Origin: Streptomonospora sp. PA3
Lineage (GTDB): Bacteria > Actinomycetota > Actinomycetes > Streptosporangiales > Streptosporangiaceae
DNA: 64,000 bases
Assembly (NCBI RefSeq): GCF_009728995.1
Contig: NZ_VTZW01000019.1
Span: forward strand, 124,001-188,000
Direction: 5' to 3'
The notes beneath the pieces are model-generated. The model was not told the origin of the DNA and made no database searches. It saw only the letters and a list, made by a program, of their open reading frames with translations. This document shows positions 7,650 through 15,569 of the stretch, piece by piece. Positions within the stretch are counted from its first letter, which is position 1. Each line of letters opens with the position of its first letter. Position numbers and translations under genes: made by a program.

Positions 7650-9818
7650 ATGGCCGCCCCCCACCACGGGATCGCCCGCGAGGACGGCGGGGCGGCGCTG
7701 CTGTGCGTCGTCGACACGCTGCACGGCACCCCCGTCGCCGACCCCTACCGCTGGCTGGAGGATCCCGACTCCCCCGCCACCCGGCGGTGGCTGGCCGAGC
7801 GGGAGCACGACTTCGCCGCGGCGGCCGCGCGCTGGCCGCTGCGCGAGGCGCTGGCCGAACGCATCCGCCGCCTGGTCGCCGCCGACCTGTGGACCCCGCC
7901 GCTGCGCCGCGGCCGCCGGGTCTTCGCCACCCGCCGACCCGCCGGGGGCGACCACCCCGCCGTCGTCGCCTTCGACGACTCCGACGGCGGCGAGCGGGAG
8001 CGGGTGGTCTTCGACCCGCACTCCTTCGACCCCAGCGGCGCCACCACCCTCGACTCCTGGGAGCCCTCCCCCGACGGCGGCCGCGTGGCAGTGCAGACCT
8101 CCACCGGCGGCACCGAGCGCGGGGCGCTGCGCGTGCTCTCGGTCGAGACCGGCCTACCGGTCGAGGAGCCGATCAAGGGCGTGCGCTACTCCAACGTCGC
8201 CTGGATCGGCCCGGACGCCTTCTACTACGTCCGCCGCGACGACGGCGACGGCCGCCGCGGGGTGTGGCTGCACCGCGTCTCCCCGACCGGCCCCGAACCC
8301 GACGTGCTGGTGCGCGCGTGCACCGGTCCGCGCACCGTCCCCGGCGTGCGGCTGCTCGGCGGGCGCTGGCTGGTGGTCACCGAGAGCCACGGCACCGGGC
8401 ACCGCAACGACATCTGGCTCGCCGACCTCGCCGCGCCCTCCGGGGACTCCGCCGATCCGGCCCGGTCCGCGCGCCCGCAGTGGCGCACCGTGCACGCCGG
8501 CGAGGAGATCGAGTCCCACCCCGACCTGGGCCCCGACGGCGTGCTCTACCTGCGCACCACGCTGGGCGCCGCCCGGCGCCGTGTCTGCGCCGTTGATCCG
8601 CGCACTCCCGGCACCGCCCACTGGCGCGAAGTGGTCGGCGAGGACCCCGAGGCCACCCTGGACGGCTTCGCCGCCGCCGGCACCGCCGAGCACCCCGAAC
8701 TCCTCCTGGCCCGCACCCGGCTGGGCATCAGCGAAGTGACCGCCCACGACGCCGGCGACGGCCGCCTGCTGCGCCGCATCGACCTGCCGGGCGAGGGCAT
8801 GGCCACCCGGCTGGAGTCCGACGGCGCGGGCGGGGCCCACCTGTGCTACGCCGACGTCGCCACCCAGCAGTGCGTCCTGGCCCTGGAGCCGGGCACCACC
8901 CGACCGCGCGCCTGGCCCGCAGGCGGCGGGCCCCGGCCGCACGCCTCGGTCGTGCGCCGCACGCTGCACTGCCGCTCCGCCGACGGCACGCTCGTGCCAG
9001 TCACCCTGTTCTGCGCGGAGGACTCCGGCGGCGAGGGCTCGGCCGCCGACCCCGGCGAGCCGGGGCCGACCATCCTGCACGCCTACGGCGGCTTCGGGCG
9101 GCCCCGCCAGTTCGGGTTCAGCGCCACGGTGCTGGCCTGGCTGCTGTCCGGCGGGCGCTACGCCGTCGCCCACGTGCGCGGCGGCGGCGACTTCGGGCGC
9201 CGCTGGCACCTGCGCGGGGCCGGCCGGAACAAGCCCCGGTCGGTCGACGACCTGGTCGCCGCGGGCGACGCCCTCGTCGCCGAGGGGGTCTGCACCCGCG
9301 ACCAGCTGTGCCTGTCGGGCGGTTCGGCGGGCGGCCTGCTGGTCCTGGCCGCCGCCGCGCGCCGCCCCGACCTGTGCGGTGCCGTCATCGCCTCGGCGCC
9401 GCTGGCCGACATGGCGCGGTTCGAGCGGATGGGGCTGGGCGCGATGTGGACCCGCGAGTTCGGCACGGCCGCCGACCCGCAGGACTTCGCCGCGCTGATG
9501 GCCTACTCGCCCTACCACCGGGTGCTGGCCGACGGCGCCCCGGGGCGCCCCGCGGTGCTGCTGACCGGCTTCCACGGCGACACGCGCACCGACGCCGCCC
9601 ACCCGCGCAAGATGTGCGCGGCACTGCTGCACGGGGGCGCCGGCGAGCGCCCGGCCCTGCTGCGCTACGAGCGCGACGTCGGCCACGGCCCGCGCGCGGT
9701 GACCAAGGCGATCGAGCTCGCGGCCGACGCCCACGCCTTCGCCGCCGCCGAGACCGGTCTGGCGCCGCCGGGGACGCCGGGCGGTGCCTCCCCTGCGCGG
9801 CAGGGGGAATCCACGTGA
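7650..9818 (+). CDS. Prolyl oligopeptidase family (S9A) serine peptidase
   Basis: 722 residues from the ATG at 7650; a GTG at 7644 is an equal alternative and neither has a clear Shine-Dalgarno. The N-terminus has the family signature HGTPVADPYRWLEDPDSP, then a beta-propeller of about 370 residues, then an alpha/beta-hydrolase domain with HAYGGFG, RGGGDFGRRWH and the nucleophile elbow SGGSAGG (Ser about 559). Further C-terminal are the LLTGFHGDTRTDAAHPRKM region, which should hold the aspartate, and the DVGHG histidine. Family members cleave short peptides, usually after proline; FlaP-type enzymes remove leaders of class III lanthipeptides. No signal peptide, so cytoplasmic. Its stop overlaps an in-frame GTG leading into the acidic small peptide gene, and a JmjC oxygenase follows, which suggests leader removal. 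Confidence 0.88.
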   Translation: MAAPHHGIAREDGGAALLCVVDTLHGTPVADPYRWLEDPDSPATRRWLAEREHDFAAAAARWPLREALAERIRRLVAADLWTPPLRRGRRVFATRRPAGGDHPAVVAFDDSDGGERERVVFDPHSFDPSGATTLDSWEPSPDGGRVAVQTSTGGTERGALRVLSVETGLPVEEPIKGVRYSNVAWIGPDAFYYVRRDDGDGRRGVWLHRVSPTGPEPDVLVRACTGPRTVPGVRLLGGRWLVVTESHGTGHRNDIWLADLAAPSGDSADPARSARPQWRTVHAGEEIESHPDLGPDGVLYLRTTLGAARRRVCAVDPRTPGTAHWREVVGEDPEATLDGFAAAGTAEHPELLLARTRLGISEVTAHDAGDGRLLRRIDLPGEGMATRLESDGAGGAHLCYADVATQQCVLALEPGTTRPRAWPAGGGPRPHASVVRRTLHCRSADGTLVPVTLFCAEDSGGEGSAADPGEPGPTILHAYGGFGRPRQFGFSATVLAWLLSGGRYAVAHVRGGGDFGRRWHLRGAGRNKPRSVDDLVAAGDALVAEGVCTRDQLCLSGGSAGGLLVLAAAARRPDLCGAVIASAPLADMARFERMGLGAMWTREFGTAADPQDFAALMAYSPYHRVLADGAPGRPAVLLTGFHGDTRTDAAHPRKMCAALLHGGAGERPALLRYERDVGHGPRAVTKAIELAADAHAFAAAETGLAPPGTPGGASPARQGEST

Positions 9819-9997
9819 GTCCCGCGCCGCCCCACGACCGCGGCCGCCCCGCCGGCGGCCGCGCCCCTGCGCTGCGCGGCGCGGGGGCCCTGCGCCTCCC
9901 CCGCTACGGGGGGTTGGCGGTGCGCCGCCCGGGACGGGGACCTCCCGGCCCGCGGGCGGGCACCGAGTCCGCATCACCGACGCGAACAGGAGACTCC

Positions 9998-10111
9998 ATG
10001 GAACCCAACGAGTTCGACATCGAGGTCGAGGAGCTGACCGAGGTCACGTCGCGCGACATCACCGCCGGCGGCGACAACGACGGCACCGACTCCAGCTCCG
10101 ACTTCATCTGA
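9998..10111 (+). CDS. Candidate RiPP precursor peptide (37 aa, acidic)
   Basis: ATG at 9998 with AGGAGA four nt upstream, stop at 10109-10111. The 37-residue product is very acidic. Residues 1-25 look like a leader: an F-D-I-E-V-E-E-L block at residues 6-13, reminiscent of FDLD/LxLD recognition motifs of several RiPP leaders, ending in ITAGG with Gly24-Gly25. Residues 26-37 (DNDGTDSSSDFI) would be the core, with four Asp, one Asn, three consecutive Ser and no Cys. There is no Pro near the putative cleavage site. It lies between a prolyl-oligopeptidase gene and a JmjC/cupin oxygenase gene, both on the same strand. A GTG at 9815 in the same frame, overlapping the peptidase stop and preceded by AGGGGG, could give a 98-residue form; its extra part is Arg/Pro/Gly-rich and probably not used. 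Not recognised as any known family; the RiPP role is inferred. Confidence 0.55.
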   Translation: MEPNEFDIEVEELTEVTSRDITAGGDNDGTDSSSDFI

Positions 10112-10214
10112 CCGACGCCGTCGGGCTGACCCGACCGTCACCGACCGGTCGCCGGAGCGCGTTGCCCGCCTCCGGCGGCCCGCCGCCGCAACCGCCGCAG
10201 TGGAGGCCCCCGAC

Positions 10215-11393
10215 GTGACCGACCGCCTGTTCACCGAGACGCTGCGCGCCGCCGTGGGCGAGGACCTGCTCTCCGCGCGGCTGTCGACCGACGTGGTCTT
10301 CGCCGACCTCGGCGCCGAGGCCGTACGCCCGCTGCTGACCTTCGAGGCGCTCAACGACATCCTCGGCCGCTGCGCGCTGGAGCCCCCGCGCCTGCGCCTG
10401 CACCGCAAGGGCGCGCCCGTGCCCGCCTCGCGCTACACCGAGAAGGGCCGCACGGCCGGGGCCGAACGGACCGTCATCCGCCCCGACGGCCTCTACCGGG
10501 AGCTGCGCGACGGCGCGAGCCTGGTGCTGGACGCCATCGACCGGCTACACCCGCCGATCCGCGAGGCCACCGACGACCTGATGCGCCTGGTGCGCGAGCG
10601 CGCGCAGGTGAACCTGTACCTGATCTGGGGCGACTCCCACGGCTTCGACACCCACTGGGACGACCACGACACCTTCATCATCCAGGTCGAGGGCACCAAG
10701 TCCTGGCAGGTGCACGGTCCGGGCAGCCGCAGGCACCCGATGAAGGTCGACTCCGACCACTCCCACACCGCCCCCGAGGGCACCGTGTGGGAGGGCGTCC
10801 TCTCCCCCGGGCACGTGCTGCACGTGCCGCGCGGCTGGTGGCACACGGTCAAGGGCACCGGCGACGTGAGCATGCATCTGACGTTCGGATTCACCCGGGC
10901 GACGGGGATCGACTGGGCGCGCTCGGTCCTGCAGCGCCTTTACGACGTAGATTTCTTCCGTGCCGACCTGCCGCGCTTCAGCTCGGCCGAGGAGCGGCGC
11001 AAGCACCAGCACGAGCTGATCCGCCGGCTCACCGACGTGGCCGAGCAGCACGACCTGGACGGATTCCTGGCCGAGCACGACTCCCGCTTCCCGCGCCGCC
11101 AGACCTTCGCGCTGCCCTGGGCGGTGGACGGCGCGTCGCCGCAGGCCGACACCCGCGTGGAGTTCGTGCCGATCCTGGCCCCGCCCATGGAGCGCGAAGG
11201 CGACCAGGTGGCGGTCACGGTCTCGGGCAAGCGCTACCGGCTGCCGGCCGCGGCCGAACCGGTCCTGACCCAACTCGCCCGCCGGCGCGAGACCACGGCC
11301 GGCGAACTGGCCGAGGACTCCGGGACCCCGCTGGAGACCACGTCCGCGATCCTGCGCGCCCTGGTGCGCCACCACCTGGTGCTGCTGGGCTGA
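10215..11393 (+). CDS. JmjC/cupin_4 2-oxoglutarate oxygenase with C-terminal winged helix
   Basis: 392 residues. I place the start at the GTG at 10215 because GGAGG lies eight nt upstream; a GTG at 10200 is also in frame. The jelly-roll holds the iron triad: HWD in GFDTHWDDHDTF near residue 145, and the distal His in HVPRGWWHTVKG near residue 210. QVEGTKSWQVHG supplies the usual 2-oxoglutarate lysine region. After an all-helical middle comes a tail (residues ~330-392, SGKRYRLPAAAEPVLTQLAR onward) that looks like a winged helix, as in the YcfD/MINA53 ribosomal oxygenases. Relatives hydroxylate Arg, His or Asn/Asp side chains in proteins. Its position 103 bp after a small acidic peptide gene, and after a peptidase gene, suggests that peptide is the substrate, with the winged helix as a possible leader-binding part. 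Confidence 0.82.
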   Translation: MTDRLFTETLRAAVGEDLLSARLSTDVVFADLGAEAVRPLLTFEALNDILGRCALEPPRLRLHRKGAPVPASRYTEKGRTAGAERTVIRPDGLYRELRDGASLVLDAIDRLHPPIREATDDLMRLVRERAQVNLYLIWGDSHGFDTHWDDHDTFIIQVEGTKSWQVHGPGSRRHPMKVDSDHSHTAPEGTVWEGVLSPGHVLHVPRGWWHTVKGTGDVSMHLTFGFTRATGIDWARSVLQRLYDVDFFRADLPRFSSAEERRKHQHELIRRLTDVAEQHDLDGFLAEHDSRFPRRQTFALPWAVDGASPQADTRVEFVPILAPPMEREGDQVAVTVSGKRYRLPAAAEPVLTQLARRRETTAGELAEDSGTPLETTSAILRALVRHHLVLLG

Positions 11394-11480
11394 GGCGACG
11401 GCGGAGGCGGTCGGCAGGAGCACGGGCGACCCGCGTGCCCGGGCGCTCCCCGGCCGACTTCGCTCCGTTCACTGCAAACA

Positions 11481-11768
11481 GGCTCTTCGCAGTTGAGGGT
11501 GTAGTCCGGTCGGCGCGTCGGTGGCCGGGTAGGGGTCGAGGTCTCCCGAGGATGGAGGTGACTATGATCTCGGGCTCGAAGTGCTCGGGCAGCGGTTGGA
11601 GCCCGATCGGGCGATTCTCCGGTGCCGGGTTGTCGAGCCCGACGGACGGTGTCGTCGCTGCGGATGCCAGGGCGCGGCCAGGGACACGGTGGTCCGGCGG
11701 TTGGCGCACGAGCCGTTCGGGTGGCGGCCCACGGTGTTGGAGGTCAGCCTCCGCCGATACCGGTGTAA
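11481..11768 (+). mobile_element. ISL3-family insertion sequence remnant, left end only
   Basis: Starts with GGCTCTTCGCAGTTGAGGGT, a typical ISL3-type end. It continues through a leader shared almost word for word with 12371-12470, and encodes the zinc-finger N-terminus of an ISL3 transposase (GQRLEPDRAILRCRVVEPDG, then CRRCGCQG and RRLAHEPFGWRPTVLEV). Homology to the second copy stops near 11768, so the catalytic domain and right end are missing. About 50 bp of unassigned sequence separates it from the DinB-like gene. Confidence 0.8.
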
Positions 11769-11816
11769 CGCCGCCTCCGACGACCGGAACACGGACGGAC
11801 GACGCGCCGCGAGCCG

Positions 11817-12323
11817 TCAGTCGCCGACGCTGCCGTCGATCATCTCGCGCAGGATGTCCGCGTGGCCCGCGTGCCGGCCGGTCTCCAGGATCACGTGCAG
11901 GTACACCCACCGCAACGTCAGCTCCCCGCCCCGCGGTGCGTAGTCGAGGCTGTGCTGGGCGGCGATCTCGCGGGAGCGGTCGCACTCCGCCTGGTAGGCG
12001 CCGATGACGTCGTCGAGCTTCTCGTTCGGCTCCAGCCGCAGGTCGGCCTCCGGGTCTGCGTCGGTCCACGGCGGCGTGGGCAGCTCCGCGGCGGGGATCT
12101 GCCCGATCTGCTCGGCGAACCCGCCCAGTTCCACCCACCGCAGGTGTTTGATCAGGCCGCCGAGGTTGGTGCCGGTCGGCACCGGGCTGCGCCGGGCGTC
12201 CTCCTCCGACACCCCGCGGGCCTTGCGCACGACGGCGTCGCGCAGGTAATCCAGGAACGTCTCGAGCTGCTCGCGCTCGCTGGCGGCGACCACGCTGCCG
12301 AGGATCTCACTGGGTCTGGTCAT
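11817..12323 (-). CDS. DinB/DUF664 family protein
   Basis: 168 residues from the ATG at 12323. Four-helix-bundle features of the DinB-like DUF664 group are visible: REQLETFLDYLRDAVVRKAR at the N-terminus, TNLGGLIKHLRWVELGGFAE around residue 52 (first His) and a C-terminal YLHVILETGRHAGHADILRE with two metal-type histidines. Some relatives in this superfamily are bacillithiol- or mycothiol-dependent transferases or isomerases; no substrate can be assigned. The gene is trapped between two ISL3 remnants that point in the same direction, so it may be a passenger or a gene into whose flanks the elements landed. Confidence 0.82.
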   Translation of the reverse strand: MTRPSEILGSVVAASEREQLETFLDYLRDAVVRKARGVSEEDARRSPVPTGTNLGGLIKHLRWVELGGFAEQIGQIPAAELPTPPWTDADPEADLRLEPNEKLDDVIGAYQAECDRSREIAAQHSLDYAPRGGELTLRWVYLHVILETGRHAGHADILREMIDGSVGD

Positions 12324-12370
12324 GGCCCGAACGTAGCACGCGGGCCGCCCCTCGCACCGGGGGCCATTTG

Positions 12371-13618
12371 GGCACTTCGCAGTCGCAGTTGAGGGTGTGG
12401 TCCGGTCGGCACGCCGGTGGCCGGGTAGGGGTCGAGGTCTCCCGAGGATGGAGGTGACTATGCCGTCCATCTGGAAGACCTCGACGTGTCTGACGCTACC
12501 CCGTCCGTGGGCTTCGCCTGCCCTGACCTGACCACGTGCTGCCGACTCGACGAACTCGGCCTCGAAGCCACCGGACAGCGCCTCGAACCCGACCGCGCAG
12601 TGATCGCCTGCCGGGTCGCCGAACCCGACCAGTGGTGCCGCCGCTGCGGCTGCGAGGGAAGCCCGCGCGACACCGTGGTCCGCCGGCTGGCACACGAGCC
12701 CTTGGGCTGGCGCCCGACCCTGCTCGAGGTCGTCGTGCGCCGCTACCGGTGCACCGGCTGCGGACACGTGTGGCGCCAGGACACCACCAAGGCCGCCGAG
12801 CCCCGAGCCAAGCTCTCGCGCCGCGGGCTGAGGTGGGCACTCGAGGGGCATCGTGGTCCAGCACCTGACCGTCGCCCGGGTCGCCGAAGGGCTCGGGGGC
12901 GCTTGGAACACCGCCAACGACGCCGTCCTCGCTGAGGGCAAGCGCGTCCTGATCGATGACGCGACCCGGTTCGACGGGGTGAAGGTCATCGGCGTCGACG
13001 AGCACGTGTGGCGCCACACCCGGCGTGGCGACAAGTACGTCACCGTGATCATCGACCTCACCGCGATCCGGGAGGGCACCGGCTCAGCCAGGCTCCTCGA
13101 CACGATCGAAGGTCGCTCCAAGCAGGCGTTCAAGACCTGGCTCGCCGACCGCGACGAGGCCTGGCGCGACGCGGTTGAGGTCGTGGCGATGGACGGCTTC
13201 ACCGGCTTCAAGACCGCCGCGGCCGAGGAACTGCCCGACGCGGTCGCGGTCATGGATCCCTTCCACGTAGTCCGTCTGGCCGGCGACGCGCTCGACAGGT
13301 GCCGGCGCCGCGTACAGCTCGCGATTCACGGCCACCGCGGCTTCAAGGACGACGCTCTCTACAAGTCGCTTCGGACCCTGCACACCGGCGCCGGCCTCCT
13401 CACCGACAAGCAGAAGGCCGGCTCGCAGCCTTGTTCGCCGACGACGCCCACGTCGAGGTCGAGGCCACTTGGGGCATCTACCAGCGGATGATCGACGCCT
13501 ACCGGCACGAGGACCGGAGCCAGGGCCGGAACCTGATGGTCAAGCTGATCGACTCGATCACCAGCGGCGTGCCGAAGGCGCTCGTCGAGATCACCACGCT
13601 GAGACGCACCCTGAAGCG
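12371..13618 (+). mobile_element. ISL3-family insertion sequence remnant, right end lost
   Basis: The left end (GGCACTTCGCAGTCGCAGTT...) matches that of the first remnant at 11481, apart from a 6-bp duplication of CGCAGT-type sequence. The following 100 bp leader is nearly identical to the first copy. The transposase frame runs to about 13618, where it stops abruptly after TLRRTLKR. The normal C-terminal segment and right inverted repeat are absent, and the adjoining sequence is the 3' end of the TetR gene. No target duplication can be seen because one end is missing. Confidence 0.82.
12486..13618 (+). pseudogene. ISL3-family transposase, two frameshifts and truncated
   Basis: The N-terminal zinc-finger part runs in frame from about 12486 (WCRRCGCEG, then RYRCTGCGHVWRQDT). 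One extra base at about 12849 shifts the frame. The DDE catalytic core continues from 12850 (VIGVDEHVWRHTRRGDKYVT with the first Asp; AMDGFTGFKTAAAEELPDAV and VMDPFHVVRLAGDAL with the second). Near 13420 one base is missing and the frame shifts again (AALFADDAHVEVEATWGIYQ). The protein is cut at about 13618 before the third acidic residue region is complete. It is dead as a transposase. It is clearly related to, but not identical with, the 11481 fragment, so two different elements entered this spot. Confidence 0.85.
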
Positions 13619-13627
13619 GCCGCGCCC

Positions 13628-14470
13628 TCAGGCGGTGCCGGCCTGGTGCTCCCGCTCGCGGGCGTAGGACTCCACGCCGTCGAGCAGGCGGCGCAGCCCG
13701 AAGGTGATGTCGGCGCCGATCTCGTCGACGAGACCCCAGTCGGCGCCGTCCGGGGCGGCGACCGGGCCGCCGTCCGCCGGCTCCGGGTCGAAGACGCCCT
13801 CGGCCACCAGCGCGGCCACGTTCGGGAAGCGCTCGGGGACGGCGAAGCGGCGCAGGGCGGCGGCGTAGGCGGCGCCGGCCGACTCGTCGCTGACACCGCC
13901 GGCGCGCCGGGCCTGCTCGATCTGCACGGCGATGCGGGCCAGCTCGCGCACCGCGCCGTTGATGAACAGGGTCACCGCCACCCGCTCGTAGCCGGCCAGT
14001 CCGCACTCGGCCAGCGCCTCCAGGTAGGCCTCGAACCAGGCGAGCTGCATCGGCCCCGACGGCGGCCCGACGATCTCCACGCGCAGCAGCCAGGGGCGGC
14101 GCCGATTGCACTCGACCAGGGCGCGCGACAGCAGCTCCACGCGGTCTCGCCACCCGGCGGCCTCGCCGATGTCGGGCGGCGGACCCACCGCGGCGTCGGC
14201 CATCAGCTCCACGAGCTGTTCCTTGCTCTGCACGTAGCGGTACAGCGACATGGTCGTGTACCCCAGCTCGGCGGCGACGCGCTGCATCGACACCGCGCCC
14301 AGGCCGTCGGCGTCGGCCACGCCCACGGCGGCCGACACGATCTCCTCGACGGTCAGGCCCGGCCGCGGCCCCCGCCGGGGGCGCTCGGCCACGCGCCACA
14401 GCAGCTCCAGGTGCCGCTCGATCTCCGAGCGCCCGTCGCCGCCGTCTCCCCCGCCTCGCTGTGTGGCCAT
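13628..14470 (-). CDS. TetR-family repressor (TetR_C type)
   Basis: 280 residues. The helix-turn-helix is at residues 40-85 (LTVEEIVSAAVGVADADGLG through VAAELGYTTMSLYRYVQSKE). The C-terminal domain is of the tetracycline-repressor kind, with a long helical ligand pocket. It is divergent from a DrrAB-type exporter operon, with two operator-like palindromes between them, so it most likely represses both itself and the exporter until the exported compound binds. Its 3' end directly abuts the truncated ISL3 remnant, but the last residues (SYAREREHQAGTA) look intact. Confidence 0.85.
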   Translation of the reverse strand: MATQRGGGDGGDGRSEIERHLELLWRVAERPRRGPRPGLTVEEIVSAAVGVADADGLGAVSMQRVAAELGYTTMSLYRYVQSKEQLVELMADAAVGPPPDIGEAAGWRDRVELLSRALVECNRRRPWLLRVEIVGPPSGPMQLAWFEAYLEALAECGLAGYERVAVTLFINGAVRELARIAVQIEQARRAGGVSDESAGAAYAAALRRFAVPERFPNVAALVAEGVFDPEPADGGPVAAPDGADWGLVDEIGADITFGLRRLLDGVESYAREREHQAGTA

Positions 14471-14512
14471 CGCCTGCCAATCATGCCGTCCTGCCTTGAC
14501 TCCATCCTAGAA

Positions 14513-14550
14513 CCGTGTATTACTTACACGAAACAGTGTGCGCTATACAC
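14513..14550. promoter_or_regulatory. Two operator-like palindromes between tetR and the exporter genes
   Basis: The first palindrome is CGTGTA ... TACACG with a 6-nt spacer (about 14513-14530). The second is GTGT ... ACAC with a 7-nt spacer (about 14536-14550), sharing the GTGT/ACAC half-sites. A TTGACT at about 14495 could be the -35 element for the exporter operon, with a -10 element inside the first palindrome, so repressor binding would block transcription. Assignment to the adjacent TetR protein is inferred from position. Confidence 0.6.
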
Positions 14551-14570
14551 GATTAAGAAGGGGCGGGACG

Positions 14571-15569
14571 ATGGACGATCCCGTGATCACCGCAACGGCG
14601 CTGCGCAAGCGCAACGGCGCCACCCGGGCCCTGGACGGCTTCGACCTCGCGGTCCCCCGCGGGGCGGTGCTCGCCCTGCTGGGCCCCAACGGGGCGGGCA
14701 AGACCACCGCGGTGGAGATCCTGGCGACGCTGCGGCGCGCCGACTCCGGCCGCGCCTGTGTCGCCGGGTTCGACGTCGCCCGCGAGCCCGACCGGGTCCG
14801 CGAGCGAATCGGCCTGGCCGGCCAGTACGCCGCCGTCGACGAACTGCTCACCGGCCGGGCCAACCTGGTCATGTTCGGCAGGTTGAACGGACTCGGCGCC
14901 GCCGCCGCGCGCCGCCGCGCCGACGAGCTGCTGGAGCGGTTCGCGCTCACCGAGGCCGCCGGGCGCCGGGTCGACGGCTACTCCGGGGGCATGCGCCGGC
15001 GGCTCGACCTCGCCGCGAGCCTCACCCGCGATCCGCAGGTGCTGTTCCTGGACGAGCCCACCACCGGGCTGGACCCGCGCAGCCGCAACGGTGTGTGGGA
15101 ATCGGTGCGCGACCTGGTGGGGGCGGGCACCACCGTCCTGCTGACCACCCAGTACCTGGAGGAGGCCGACCGCCTCGCCGACCGCATCGCCGTGCTCGAC
15201 TCCGGCGCGGTGATCGCCGAGGGCACCGCCGACGAGCTCAAGTCGCGCATCGGCGGCGACCAGATCGACGTCGTCGCGGCCGGGGCCGGCGACCTCGGCG
15301 CGATAGCGGCGGTGGCGGCCCGTATCAGCGGCGCCTCGCCGCAGGTCCGCACCGACGAGCGCCGGGTCAGCGTCGCGGTCTCGGTGTCGGCGCGGATCGG
15401 CGTGCTCGGCGGCATCCTGCGGGAGCTGGACGCGGCCGGCCTGGAGGTCGAGGACATCGGCGTGCGCAGGCCCACGCTGGACGACGTGTTCCTCGGGCTG
15501 ACCGGGCGCGCGGGCGCCGACGCCCCCGCAGGCGCCGAGAGGCACGAGACCGAGGAGGTTTCGGCATGA
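14571..15569 (+). CDS. DrrA-type ABC transporter ATP-binding protein
   Basis: 332 residues from the ATG at 14571 (GAAGGGGCGGG upstream). Walker A GPNGAGKTTAVEI near residue 43, Q-loop AGQYAAVDELLTGRANL, signature YSGGMRRRLDLAASL near residue 142, Walker B VLFLDEPTTGLD and the H-loop-position TTQYLEEADRLAD are all present. The ~90-residue C-terminal extension is typical of the daunorubicin-resistance DrrA group. The stop overlaps the permease start (ATGA), so translation is coupled. The pair probably exports an antibiotic-like molecule. It could serve the peptide locus 3 kb upstream, but nothing in the sequence proves that. Confidence 0.9.
   Translation: MDDPVITATALRKRNGATRALDGFDLAVPRGAVLALLGPNGAGKTTAVEILATLRRADSGRACVAGFDVAREPDRVRERIGLAGQYAAVDELLTGRANLVMFGRLNGLGAAAARRRADELLERFALTEAAGRRVDGYSGGMRRRLDLAASLTRDPQVLFLDEPTTGLDPRSRNGVWESVRDLVGAGTTVLLTTQYLEEADRLADRIAVLDSGAVIAEGTADELKSRIGGDQIDVVAAGAGDLGAIAAVAARISGASPQVRTDERRVSVAVSVSARIGVLGGILRELDAAGLEVEDIGVRRPTLDDVFLGLTGRAGADAPAGAERHETEEVSA

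Noticed and set aside
8154-9977. Long minus-strand frame over the peptidase gene
   Set aside because: Shadow frame; the plus strand encodes a full S9A peptidase with catalytic motifs.
10215-11393. JmjC protein as an ordinary ribosomal oxygenase (YcfD-like housekeeping enzyme)
   Set aside because: Not excluded, but the adjacent small peptide and peptidase genes make a peptide substrate more likely; kept as the main alternative.
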